DNA of 64,000 nucleotides from NCBI RefSeq assembly GCF_900538055.1, contig NZ_UZAC03000001.1, positions 806,001 through 870,000 on the forward strand, written 5' to 3'. The notes under the pieces were generated by a model. It did no database searches. It was given only the letters and a program-made list of their open reading frames with translations, and was not told where the DNA came from. Positions 1 through 8,509 of this stretch are shown here, one piece after another (positions within the stretch are counted from its first letter, which is position 1; every line of letters starts with the position of its first letter). A program made the position numbers and the translations under genes. The stretch comes from Pasteuria penetrans. Lineage in GTDB: Bacteria > Bacillota > Bacilli > Thermoactinomycetales > Thermoactinomycetaceae.

Positions 1-1224
1 GAGATCGAGGAAGATTCTGAATGGGCTCCTGGTTCCATGGGGAGGGCTTATACTTTTATAGCCAATTATCAGTTTAAAAAACAAATTTTAGGTGGACGGG
101 AGAAACACCAAAGGGGTCCCGATTTCCCAAAAGTAGACCGAAATGGTTATAAAAAACGTAAAAAACGCACCAGCAAAGGAATTGTGGTTTACTATGACCC
201 CCAGCCAAGAAAAGGGCATTTCCGATCTGCGGTTACTAAACCCTACAAAAAATATACGAAGTCGTGTATAGATATTCTTTCCTCCTTACGTAAGGCCGGT
301 ATGTCCATAAAAAAAATATCCGAATTGTCGAATGATATTCTGCGATCAAAAATCTCACGCTCCACTGTGTCAAGATTACTTATGGGACATCTAAAGGAAG
401 AGAATAGAGGATTCAATGAGGAACCCATAAGAAACCCGCATGAAATTAGGACCGTAAAGGTGGATGCTTACTACAAACCCGTTCGTGGATTCGGGAAAGT
501 AGCTGTCTATGTCATAAAAGCAAGTAGGAAAAATACATCAGGGATAAAAACAGATGAGGTTTTATCAAGTTTGGTAAATCCCCCCGAAACAGCTGAAACT
601 TGGTATGAAGCCCTCCAAAATGTTTACGACCGTGGTTTACGGATGGGTCCTGATACCCTTTTTATTGCTGATGGTCATAAGGGAATCAGAAAGGCGCTGA
701 GCCAAGTATATCCCGAAGCAGGTTTTCAAGGGTGTCAATTCCACAAAATGGTGAATCTTTACCAGGCCTTCAGAAAGGATAGACCGAGAAAAAAAGGAGT
801 GAAGTGGGAACCCATCCGAAGCCGGATTTATCAAGACATTTTTCATGTTCTTGACAAAAAAGAAGCCCTTCATGGCTTGATACGCTTTAGTGATGACTAT
901 CAATCCAAGTTGCCCAAGCTCGTTGAAGGTCTATGGGCTTCCTTTGATGATGTGACAACGTATCTCGATTACGACCTAGCGGATGCTGTTCAGAATCGTA
1001 CAACGGGTTCCTTAGAAAGAAATCACAGAGAGGCCAGACGTTATACGAATGGAGTGAGCTGTTATCCTACCCTTGATTCATTCCAAAGGGTGATTGATTC
1101 CGTGTATAAAAATTTCAACTTAGAGCAGGCAAAGAAACTTAGTGGAATGGATAATCACTCTGTGTCCGCATGGGGGCTGGAAGAATTCGCTATCCCTGCC
1201 ATGTATCCCCTATCTTCACACTAA
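1..1224 (+). CDS. ISLre2-family (UPF0236) transposase, 5' end cut by window edge
   Basis: The frame is open from base 1; the first in-window ATG is at 37, but codons before it read on (EIEEDSEWAPGS), so the true start is left of the window. Numbering from ATG 37, a DDE-type catalytic set is visible: D143 in VKVDAYYKP, D212 in LFIADGHKG and E327 in SLERNHREARR, with a CQFH motif at 233-236 of the kind that sits between the second D and E in ISLre2 and Mutator-like enzymes. The N-terminal part is basic and contains a helix-turn-helix-like stretch (about residues 85-115). The gene encodes a DNA transposase of the UPF0236/ISLre2 family. The next feature is a truncated group II intron that ends about 230 bp downstream, so this element may have caused that truncation. 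No defect is seen in the visible part. Confidence 0.85.
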   Translation, partial: EIEEDSEWAPGSMGRAYTFIANYQFKKQILGGREKHQRGPDFPKVDRNGYKKRKKRTSKGIVVYYDPQPRKGHFRSAVTKPYKKYTKSCIDILSSLRKAGMSIKKISELSNDILRSKISRSTVSRLLMGHLKEENRGFNEEPIRNPHEIRTVKVDAYYKPVRGFGKVAVYVIKASRKNTSGIKTDEVLSSLVNPPETAETWYEALQNVYDRGLRMGPDTLFIADGHKGIRKALSQVYPEAGFQGCQFHKMVNLYQAFRKDRPRKKGVKWEPIRSRIYQDIFHVLDKKEALHGLIRFSDDYQSKLPKLVEGLWASFDDVTTYLDYDLADAVQNRTTGSLERNHREARRYTNGVSCYPTLDSFQRVIDSVYKNFNLEQAKKLSGMDNHSVSAWGLEEFAIPAMYPLSSH

Positions 1225-1453
1225 AAAAAGAATATTCTTACATTTATTTTCAGGAAAACCAAACTACCCTGGGTATGGGTATGGCTTCCATTTTTTTACA
1301 TAGTTGCCATTTACAGTAATTTTTTATGTTTTATCATAATTTTTAAATTATTGTGTAATTTTAACTTTTATTATGTATGTCAATGGTTATAATTCATTAC
1401 GATGATATGATTTCCGAAGGATGGGGAACCCAAGAAAGTCAACCAGGGGGAGA

Positions 1454-2599
1454 CTACAACCGAAAAAGGGATATCACCATGTGATCCCGCAAGAAATACC
1501 TCACGGCTGAAGGATAGAAGGCGCCATAATAGGTAATCCATCCCACGAGTTGAGCACGGAGGAGGTTTGCTATCTCCTCCAGATCCATGCCCACCCTACC
1601 TGGGATGTTCAGCTCCCCAACTTGCCTGGCTATCTTGCTCTTAGATTTTTGGCTTATGGCGGGTACGAAACCAATGGACCTCACCCCTGTACGACGACTG
1701 CTGACCTTACGGGGCCCAAACGTGTACCCTAGAAAATCAAAGGAAACAACATCGTGATTCCCGCTCTGCCTATCATCTTCACAGTAGAAGATTTTAGTCT
1801 TCTCGGGATGCAGTTCCAGCCCGCACTCTGCCATTCTTTGCCGAATTTCTAAGAGAAGATATTTAGCCTGCGCCTTGTTCCGACAGTGAACGATGACATC
1901 ATCCACATACCTCGCAAAACGTATATCGAGGTGCTTCGTTTCCATCCACTGATCGAAGACGCAGTGCAGGAACAGATTGGCCAGGAGGGGACTTATGACT
2001 CCACCTTGTGGCGTGCCCTTACTCCTCTCCTGACTCGACCCATCAGGTACTAATACCGGTGCCTTGAGCCACCTCTTGCAATAGCGTAACGTTGCCTTAT
2101 CCGCCCCAAAGTGCTTAAGGGCCCTCAAAATGAGGTGATGCGGTATGTTGTCAAAGAAGCCCACTATGTCGAGGTCAATTCCCCAGTCGTACTGCCAACA
2201 GCGCTCGCGAGTTACGCGTAACGCTTGGTGCGCTGATCTCTGGGGGCGACATCCATAAGAATCCTCATGAAAGAGGGGCTCTAAGAGAGACTCAAGTCGA
2301 TTCTTTAGTACCGTCTGGGCCACCCGGTCTGCTACAGTGGGTATGCCAAGTGGCCTTTTCCCACCGCATGACTTGGGAATCCACACACGCCTAACCTTGG
2401 AGGGGAAGTAGGATCCTGCGCAGAGTTGATTCCATATAACATACAAATTGTTTCTTAGATCGTATGCGAATGCGGTTATCGTCTGCTGATCCACTCCAGG
2501 ACCTCCACCGTTAGACAGTACCTGATGCCACGCCTCCAGTACCTCTTTCTTCTGTATATTGTATCTGCTTGGATTTCGATCCGATGTTGCCTGTTCCAT
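1454..2599 (-). CDS. ltrA: Group II intron reverse transcriptase/maturase, C-terminally truncated
   Basis: The protein has the RT core of group II introns: a finger segment with KRPLGIPTVADRVAQ (81-95), the first aspartates in LDIVGFFD (D144, D150), GTPQGGVISPLLANLF (195-210) and the active-site YVDD box (231-234), followed by a maturase-like region with LVGWITYYGAFYPS. The start ATG at 2599 has an AAAAGGAG ribosome site. The usual ~420-600 aa protein is cut at 381 aa: the intact-looking copy ending at 11594 continues for about 50 residues after the same YYGAFYPS motif, whereas here the frame runs into unrelated sequence. No domain V lies downstream, so the intron cannot splice or move. YVDD instead of YADD is a tolerated variant. 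Likely a dead intron ORF; its RNA 5' domains lie upstream to about 3130. Confidence 0.85.
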   Translation of the reverse strand: MEQATSDRNPSRYNIQKKEVLEAWHQVLSNGGGPGVDQQTITAFAYDLRNNLYVIWNQLCAGSYFPSKVRRVWIPKSCGGKRPLGIPTVADRVAQTVLKNRLESLLEPLFHEDSYGCRPQRSAHQALRVTRERCWQYDWGIDLDIVGFFDNIPHHLILRALKHFGADKATLRYCKRWLKAPVLVPDGSSQERSKGTPQGGVISPLLANLFLHCVFDQWMETKHLDIRFARYVDDVIVHCRNKAQAKYLLLEIRQRMAECGLELHPEKTKIFYCEDDRQSGNHDVVSFDFLGYTFGPRKVSSRRTGVRSIGFVPAISQKSKSKIARQVGELNIPGRVGMDLEEIANLLRAQLVGWITYYGAFYPSAVRYFLRDHMVISLFRL

Positions 2600-3130
2600 A
2601 CCAGTCTCCTTTTCCGGATATTCCAGCCAAGTTGCTGCACTTCTCTGGAACCTGCAGGCAATTCAACCCCTTCGCTCCACTTCCATTACAGAAGCTTCCA
2701 CACTACTATGAGTTGATCCGACTTCGTGCACGAAACCTCGGTTTGACCTTGGTCTTTATACATCTGGCGACAGCCAGACGCCGTGCGACGATCTCTCAAG
2801 TTCCGATCAAGAGCCTAAATCGGGTTCATCCCACCTGAACACCGCATACCACCGGGGCAGTAGATAGGTCATCCCCCACGGTTTATCCCGACGTTCGGGA
2901 CCCACATCGGTTTTGACATGGACTATACCTTTCGATGCGTCTTCGGCTGGTTCAGCTTTCGCTGATCTCCCCGATTCCCACCTGACAGGGTCATGCCCTG
3001 CCTTTTCCTAGATCGCTCACCACCGGGGTGTTTCCACACCAGCAGCACTAGGCAGTTTGTAACCTGCTACCTATCAGCCGGTTACGAAGGGCCGAGCAAC
3101 CTTCATCTCTTGAACGACTTCTTGACACAC
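1454..3130 (-). mobile_element. Group II intron, 3'-truncated (5' RNA domains plus ORF)
   Basis: Upstream of the RT gene, about 530 bp without a gene show high GC, short inverted repeats and strong similarity to the relic at 41270-41736 (for example the segments around 2785-2830 and 41395-41440), as expected for the domain I-IV ribozyme part. Read on the minus strand the block begins GTGTGTCAAG at 3130, matching the GUGYG start consensus of group II introns. The 3' part (end of the maturase, domains V and VI) is missing. Boundaries are inferred from homology with the other intron copies in this window. Confidence 0.65.
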
Positions 3131-3783
3131 GAACCCCCAGGTCCGATATGCAGGCCCAGATCCAAAAAATCGCCCTATGCCACCAGGTATTTTCCCCGCT
3201 AGGACTCACACTAAATGATATGCAGCCACCTATTTCTCACATAAACTGTCAAAAATGCAAACAGAACCAACCTATGTAACACTCTTGCCCTTACATCATC
3301 CGACCCTCCTCACCCCACTCGAATCCCCCCACCTCCTGGGGTATACTCCGGTAGAACGTGACCGACCATGGCCGCAGCCCAAATGGGGTAGTTCCATCCT
3401 TGTTGAAAATAACATATGGTGCTCCTGCAGTAAAAAAGAACCAAACTCATTAAAATATTTTTATAAATTAAATTATATTTTTAATGAATATAAAAACAGT
3501 CTCTTTGAGTATTTCCTGCGTAAATACTTTGTGGTTGAAAAGTATCCCTTTCCGGAAGAGTGCATCCGGAAATTTAGTACGATTGTTTTTTTGTTGAATC
3601 CCCAAAATAGCTGGGGGATCATAGTAGCTGATCCCTATTCCGTCCCTTTTGCGCACACCAAAAAAACCCGACATAAGATCAAATTTTATTATATATTAAA
3701 TATTTATTTTATGTATTTATGGGTGATTTTATCGTCCCCCTCTGATCTTCTTCTGAAGATAACAAACGACCCGGAATAAATGG
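3131..3783. other. Gene-free AT-rich stretch with a short repeat
   Basis: No coding region is convincing here. Bases 3137-3165 carry a short repeat (CCCAGGTCCGATATGC) that recurs at 39451-39480 and, inverted, at 10705-10740, where it lies beside IS or intron debris. The remainder is AT-rich with many stop codons in all frames. Confidence 0.4.
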
Positions 3784-3830
3784 TCGGGTAGACCCGGTAT
3801 TTCAGCCGAGTCCCTCACGTCGAGTAGGCG
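3784..3830 (-). repeat. Group II intron 3'-terminal (domain VI) relic
   Basis: Read on the minus strand, the segment CCTACTCGAC followed by GTGAGGGACTCGGCTGAAAT and GTCTACCCGAC corresponds to a domain VI-like hairpin with the intron 3' end. The same double arrangement (one 3' end CTACTCGAC directly followed by GTGAGGGACTCGG...CTACTCGAC) occurs at 40810-40860. This suggests a second, related intron 3' end nested after the first. It is only a fragment. Confidence 0.45.
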
Positions 3831-3987
3831 GGTCAACCCCCTATTTTTATCCCACTATGGCAAAATAATCTTCCCCCTCTCCTGTGCGGAACAAAACAGG
3901 TCCATTCCCCATTTTTATTCGTAATTATTCCTAAGTAATAATTATATTTAAATTTATAAGGTATTAGGAACGTACCACCGCTGGTTT

Positions 3988-4311
3988 ATGTCCTACGCTC
4001 GGGTTGGGTCCACAGTCCCCCGGGGCCGTCCGAACAAGGGAGAAACCGCCTACCGGAATTGTGAACAAAATGCAATCCTAATCTGTGGAGGGGCCCCGAG
4101 CCAACCCTTCGGAATAGTACACAAAGAAAAAAACATCCAGGAGGGAAGGGAGTGCCAGGAAACTGGATCAGGTGGGGGCCCTTTGGCTGGCTGCAAAGAC
4201 TTGGACGGCGTACCGTGCGATAACCCCGCGGATGAGAACATGAATCAGGGCATGAAAGCGCTTACCCCTTCCCAAAAGGACAGTTGCAAACCAAACCCTA
4301 AACAAGCATAA
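3988..4311 (+). CDS. Hypothetical protein, doubtful
   Basis: A 107-codon open frame starting ATG TCC TAC. The translation is Gly/Pro/Asn-rich with six cysteines and no recognisable domain, signal peptide or membrane segment. There is no clear ribosome site, and GC-rich sequence by itself favours chance frames of this size. It is listed because it fills otherwise gene-free DNA between intron debris and the kimA cluster; it may be spurious. Confidence 0.12.
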   Translation: MSYARVGSTVPRGRPNKGETAYRNCEQNAILICGGAPSQPFGIVHKEKNIQEGRECQETGSGGGPLAGCKDLDGVPCDNPADENMNQGMKALTPSQKDSCKPNPKQA

Positions 4312-4331
4312 CACCGCCCTATCAAACCCAT

Positions 4332-4370
4332 AACCATCCCCTCTACTTACGAAGCCGATAGGGGATGGTT
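4332..4370 (-). terminator. Hairpin overlapping the end of the third kimA-like gene
   Basis: AACCATCCCCT (4332-4342) pairs with AGGGGATGGTT (4360-4370), an 11-bp perfect stem whose 3' half includes the stop codon region of the gene ending at 4343. There is no strong T run after it on the minus strand, so it could be a weak terminator or an mRNA 3' protector. Confidence 0.5.
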
Positions 4371-6229
4371 GTAATCACAACATCCTTTCGCCTCAGCAGG
4401 AAGAAGCGAATGAGAAGCGCAGATTGATTATGAAGGATACGGTGCCACCAATGTACGGGAACGATTTCAGCAATCAGGATGGTAATTTGTCGTTTTCCTT
4501 TCTTCCCACCACCCCTACTGAAATGGTCGATCAAACGCAGTAAGGGATGGATCAGGCTACGGAAACGGGAGTAAATCACCATCAAACGGATGCCAAACCC
4601 CTGCCTCTTCCACTCCCCCTCTAGCCTTTTTCCCTGTTGGTGATCAAAAGTAATATGGATAGCAATCACCCTCCCACCCAGACTCCGCGCATAAGCCAAC
4701 GTATGATGAACGACCCGATTGATGCCAGAAACAGGGACAAGAATGAAATGCTCTTGGGGAGGAACAGCGGGTGCTACATTTTTCTCCCCCGCATCCTCCT
4801 CTGGACGTAACTGCCGGGCCACATTATCGTAGTGACAACGGATCCGATAAAAGAAAACTAATAGCAGGGGTAGGATGATTAAAATCAGCCATGCCCCTTC
4901 GGAAAACTTGGTAACGGAAAAAATGATCAACACAACAAAGGAGAGAACCCCCCCTATTGCATTGATGATCATTCGGTACCACCAACCAGAGGGACGTTGG
5001 GAAAACCACTTCTTCACCATACCCGCTTGCGATAGGGTAAAGGAAAGAAAAACACCTATGGCATAGAGGGGAATAAGACGACTCACATCACCCCCAAAGG
5101 CAATAACGAGTAAGATAGACGCCATCGCTAATACAATGATTCCGTTGGAAAAATTGAGCCGATCACCGCGTAGGGTAAACATCCTCGGCATGAATCGATC
5201 CCGGGCCATAGTGGAGGATAGAACAGGTAAAGCGGAAAAGGAAGTGTTCGCAGCCAAGATAAGAATAAGGGCCGTGGCTGCCTGGATGGTATAGAAAATA
5301 AAACCCCGACCAAAAGTTACCTCACCTACACGGGAGAGAATGGTATCGGTACTTTGGTCCGGAACCAATCCATAAGCAAGCGTCAGAAAGGTAACCCCCA
5401 TCAATAAGATCCCCATCGTCCATCCCAGAGTTGACAAAATACCCGCTGCCCTCCGCCCCTCCGGGGGGCGAAGCGTGGAAGTAGCATTAGCAACTGCCTC
5501 TACACCCGTTAGGGAACTACAACCAGAGGAAAAGGCATGCAAAAGAACAAAAGGCGTCAATCCCAGAGGCCAAACATCAGGCATAAGAACAACGTCATGG
5601 TGGACGACTCCGTGCCCCCCATCCCCCCATAGAACCTTCCATAATCCACAGATCACCAATAGAGTTACCATTAGAAGAAAAAAATAGGTAGGAACAGCAA
5701 AAACCGTACCCGATTCTCGTAAACCCCGCAGATTACAAAACATAATAACAAGAATAAGAAAAACAACGATCCAAACCTTATAAGCCAAAACATAGGGGGC
5801 AATGTCGGGGGAGCTCGAAACAGCAGAATAGATCGCATCCACCCCGGCGGTTACACTCACTGCACATGTCAAAACATAATCAACTAGGAGGGACGATCCC
5901 GCAACCAAACCTGCCACCCATCCCAAGTTGTCAGAAGCCACAACGTAGGCCCCACCACCCCCCGGGTACTGGTGCACCACCTGCCGATAGGAGAGAATGA
6001 GGAAGGATAAAAGCAATACAATAGCCGCCGTAACCGGGAACGCATACCCCATCGCAATCATACCCAAGGGAGCAAGAACATGCAGCAATTCCTGGGGTCC
6101 ATAGGCAAGGGAAGAGAGATTGTCAGAGGAAAGAATAGGCAAAGCTTTCCAGCTTGGCAAACGTTCCTCATGCAGTTGTTCACTGCGCATAGGTCTTCCG
6201 ATTAAAATTCGTTTCAAACCTGAAAACAT
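4343..6229 (-). CDS. kimA: KimA-like high-affinity potassium importer, copy 3
   Basis: This 628-aa protein matches the KimA (YdaO) branch of the APC superfamily: an N-terminal stretch LKRILIGRPMRSEQLHEERL, then the substrate-site motif SSDNLSSLAYGPQE in TM1, GGGAYVVASDNLG, SLLVDYVLT and NLRGLRESG, about 12 membrane helices to residue 470, and a C-terminal cytosolic domain of about 150 residues like the dimerising, c-di-AMP-binding tail of Bacillus KimA (607 aa). Known family role: proton-driven K+ uptake at low external K+. It is nearly identical to the gene at 6431-8308 through the first 420 residues and diverges in the tail, as expected for a recent tandem duplication with partial gene conversion. 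It has its own leader (6230-6393). Substrate is inferred from family; an amino-acid permease is the main alternative. Confidence 0.8.
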   Translation of the reverse strand: MFSGLKRILIGRPMRSEQLHEERLPSWKALPILSSDNLSSLAYGPQELLHVLAPLGMIAMGYAFPVTAAIVLLLSFLILSYRQVVHQYPGGGGAYVVASDNLGWVAGLVAGSSLLVDYVLTCAVSVTAGVDAIYSAVSSSPDIAPYVLAYKVWIVVFLILVIMFCNLRGLRESGTVFAVPTYFFLLMVTLLVICGLWKVLWGDGGHGVVHHDVVLMPDVWPLGLTPFVLLHAFSSGCSSLTGVEAVANATSTLRPPEGRRAAGILSTLGWTMGILLMGVTFLTLAYGLVPDQSTDTILSRVGEVTFGRGFIFYTIQAATALILILAANTSFSALPVLSSTMARDRFMPRMFTLRGDRLNFSNGIIVLAMASILLVIAFGGDVSRLIPLYAIGVFLSFTLSQAGMVKKWFSQRPSGWWYRMIINAIGGVLSFVVLIIFSVTKFSEGAWLILIILPLLLVFFYRIRCHYDNVARQLRPEEDAGEKNVAPAVPPQEHFILVPVSGINRVVHHTLAYARSLGGRVIAIHITFDHQQGKRLEGEWKRQGFGIRLMVIYSRFRSLIHPLLRLIDHFSRGGGKKGKRQITILIAEIVPVHWWHRILHNQSALLIRFFLLRRKDVVITTIPYRLRK

Positions 6230-6393
6230 AAAGAATCATCACATCCCTTCCCTATACCCCCTACACATACGGGTGCTCCCCATAGAGGATAGGACTCCCG
6301 GATCACTCCTGGCATTCCTCCTTAGCGTCCCTCCCATCACTCTTTTCCATGCCCATGGCCAAAAAGTGGATGGAAACAGACAACCCCCGAAAT
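6230..6393 (-). promoter_or_regulatory. Conserved leader of kimA-like copy 3
   Basis: The leader is highly similar to that at 8309-8472, including the block GGGACGCTAAGGAGGAATGC and flanking complementary segments (ATAGGA/TCCTAT-type). KimA genes in Bacillus are controlled by c-di-AMP (ydaO) riboswitches, but I could not find that class's hallmark segments here. Sequence similarity alone could reflect recent duplication. Confidence 0.4.
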
Positions 6394-6428
6394 AAAAGAG
6401 GACGATTCCATGAAGGGAACCGTCCTCC
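6394..6428 (-). terminator. Intrinsic terminator of kimA-like copy 2
   Basis: On the minus strand, GAGGACGGTTCC pairs with GGAATCGTCCTC (one mismatch) and is followed by TTTTATTT. It lies 3 bp beyond the stop codon at 6431, so each kimA-like gene is probably its own transcription unit. Confidence 0.75.
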
Positions 6429-6430
6429 CA

Positions 6431-8308
6431 TTATTTTTTTAACAAATAAGGGATCGTTATCACGGCAACGTTCCTGCGCCTCAGAAGGAAAAACCGAAAA
6501 ACAAGAGCAGACTGGTTATGCAAAAAACGATGCCACCAGTGTACGGGAACAATCTCTGCGAAGAGAATCATGATCCTCCGTATCCCCTTCTCTTCATCTC
6601 CCCCAATACGATCCGCTAAACGAAGCAAAGGATGAACCAAACTACGGAAACGGGAATAGATGACCATCAACCTTATATCGGGATACCACTCCTTCCACTT
6701 TTCCGCTATGTCCTGTCCTTGCTGACGATCGAAGGTAATGTGAACAGCAATTACCCTCCCCCCCAGATCTCGCGCATAGGCCAACGTATCGTGCACCACC
6801 TGATTGATGCCAGAAATAGGAACAAGAACCAAACGTTCTCTAGTTACCTGGGATGCCAGAGGTGGTACTACGGAGTCAAATCCCGAATACAACTGCCGAA
6901 CCACATTATCATAATGGTGACGAATTCGATAAAAAGCAGTCAACAACAGGGGAAGGGCAATCAGTAACAGCCATGCCCCCTCGGAAAACTTGGTGACAAA
7001 AAATATGACCATAACGGCTAAAGATACAATCCCACCTACTGCATTGATGGTCATTCTATACCACCAACCAGGAGGACGTTGGGAAAACCATCTCTTCACC
7101 ATACCCGCTTGCGATAAGGTAAAGGAAAGGAAAACACCTATGGCATAAAGGGGAATAAGACGACTCACATCACCCCCAAAGGCAATAACGAGTAAGATAG
7201 ACGCCATCGCTAATACAATGATTCCGTTGGAAAAATTGAGCCGATCACCGCGTAGGGTAAACATCCTTGGCATGAATCGATCCCGAGCCATAATAGAAGA
7301 TAGGACGGGTAAAGCGGAAAAGGAAGTGTTTGCAGCCAGGATAAGAATAAGGGCCGTGGCCGCCTGGATGGTATAGAAAATAAAACCCCGACCAAAAGTT
7401 ACCTCACCCACACGGGAGAGAATAGTATCGGTACTTTGGTCCGGAACCAATCCATAAGCAAGCGTCAAAAAAGTAACCCCCATCAATAGGATCCCCATCG
7501 TCCATCCTAACGTTGACAAAATACCCGCTGCCCTCCGCCCCTCCGGAGGACGAAGCGTGGAGGTAGCATTAGCAACTGCCTCTACACCCGTTAGGGAACT
7601 ACAACCAGAGGAAAAGGCATGCAGAAGAACAAAAGATGTCAATCCCAGCGGCCAAACATCGGGCATAAGACCATGATGGACAACTCCATGCCGCCCTCCA
7701 TCCCCCCATAAAACCCTCCATAGTCCACAGATCACCAATAGAGTTACCATTAGAAGAAAAAAATAGGTAGGAATAGCAAAAACCGTCCCTGATTCTCGTA
7801 GCCCCCGCAAATTACAAAACATAATGATAAGAATGAGGAAAACAACGATCCAAACCTTGTAGGTCGAAACATAGGGAGCAATATCAGGGAAACTAGAAAC
7901 AGCGGAATAGATCGCATCCACCCCAGCAGTTACACTCACCGCACATGTCAAAATATAATCAACTAGGAGGGACGATCCTGCAACCAGACCTGCCGCCCAT
8001 CCCAAGTTATCGGAAGCCACAACGTAAGCTCCGCCACCCCCTGGATACTGGTACACCACCTGCCGATAGGAGAGAATGAGGAGGAATAAAAGCAATACAA
8101 TAGCCGCCGTAACTGGGAACGCATACCCCATCGCAATCATACCCAAGGGAGCAAGAACATGCAGCAATTCCTGGGGTCCATAGGCAAGGGAGGAGAGATT
8201 GTCAGAGGAGAGAATAGGCAGGGCCTTCCAGCTCGGCAAACGTTCCTCATGCAGTTGTTCACTACGCATGGGTCTCCCGATTAAAATTCGTTTCAAAACT
8301 GAAAACAT
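6431..8308 (-). CDS. kimA: KimA-like high-affinity potassium importer, copy 2
   Basis: A 625-aa transporter of the KimA/APC type with the same ordered motifs as its neighbours: GRPMRSEQLHEERL, SSDNLSSLAYGPQE, GGGAYVVASDNLG, LLVDYILT and NLRGLRESG, then about 12 TM helices and a soluble tail ending LRRRNVAVITIPYLLKK. The mosaic pattern is informative: its first two thirds resemble copy 3, while its last third (from about residue 425, GGIVSLAVMVIFFV onward) is nearly identical to copy 1. This indicates unequal crossing-over or gene conversion between tandem copies. The start ATG at 8308 aligns with the other two copies; the ribosome site is weak in all. Role inferred from family: K+/H+ symport into the cytosol. 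Confidence 0.8.
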   Translation of the reverse strand: MFSVLKRILIGRPMRSEQLHEERLPSWKALPILSSDNLSSLAYGPQELLHVLAPLGMIAMGYAFPVTAAIVLLLFLLILSYRQVVYQYPGGGGAYVVASDNLGWAAGLVAGSSLLVDYILTCAVSVTAGVDAIYSAVSSFPDIAPYVSTYKVWIVVFLILIIMFCNLRGLRESGTVFAIPTYFFLLMVTLLVICGLWRVLWGDGGRHGVVHHGLMPDVWPLGLTSFVLLHAFSSGCSSLTGVEAVANATSTLRPPEGRRAAGILSTLGWTMGILLMGVTFLTLAYGLVPDQSTDTILSRVGEVTFGRGFIFYTIQAATALILILAANTSFSALPVLSSIMARDRFMPRMFTLRGDRLNFSNGIIVLAMASILLVIAFGGDVSRLIPLYAIGVFLSFTLSQAGMVKRWFSQRPPGWWYRMTINAVGGIVSLAVMVIFFVTKFSEGAWLLLIALPLLLTAFYRIRHHYDNVVRQLYSGFDSVVPPLASQVTRERLVLVPISGINQVVHDTLAYARDLGGRVIAVHITFDRQQGQDIAEKWKEWYPDIRLMVIYSRFRSLVHPLLRLADRIGGDEEKGIRRIMILFAEIVPVHWWHRFLHNQSALVFRFFLLRRRNVAVITIPYLLKK

Positions 8309-8472
8309 AAAGGATCATCACACCCCTCTCCTATCCCCCTATACATACGAGTGCTTCACCATGGAGGGATAGGACTCCCGGATCACTCCTGGCATCCCCC
8401 TTAGCGTCCCTCCTATCGCTTCTTTCCATGCCCATTGCCAGAAAGTGGATGGAAATAGACAACCCCCGAAAT
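8309..8472 (-). promoter_or_regulatory. Conserved leader of kimA-like copy 2
   Basis: Roughly 160 nt between the copy 1 terminator and the copy 2 start, about 85-90 percent alike to the leader at 6230-6393 by eye. GATAGGAGG and GTCCTATCC can pair around the core GACGCTAAGGGGGATGCC. The copy 1 leader shares only the shorter block GTAGGAGGGATCTTAGGGGG. Confidence 0.4.
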
Positions 8473-8507
8473 GAAAGAGGACGATTCCATGATGGGAACC
8501 GTCTTCC
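8473..8507 (-). terminator. Intrinsic terminator of kimA-like copy 1
   Basis: On the minus strand, GAAGACGGTTCCC and GGAATCGTCCTC form a stem followed by TTTCATTT. Position and sequence are equivalent to the terminator at 6394-6428, so the terminator was duplicated with the gene. Confidence 0.7.
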
Positions 8508-8509
8508 TA

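Noticed and set aside
3255-3779. 174-codon frame between intron debris
   Set aside because: Composition changes abruptly along the frame, no ribosome site, no domain; read as chance.
6230-6430. c-di-AMP (ydaO) riboswitch upstream of a kimA-like gene
   Set aside because: Expected from Bacillus kimA, but the hallmark segments of the class were not found; only a partial likeness (GACGCTAAGGAGG) is seen. Kept as an unnamed conserved leader.
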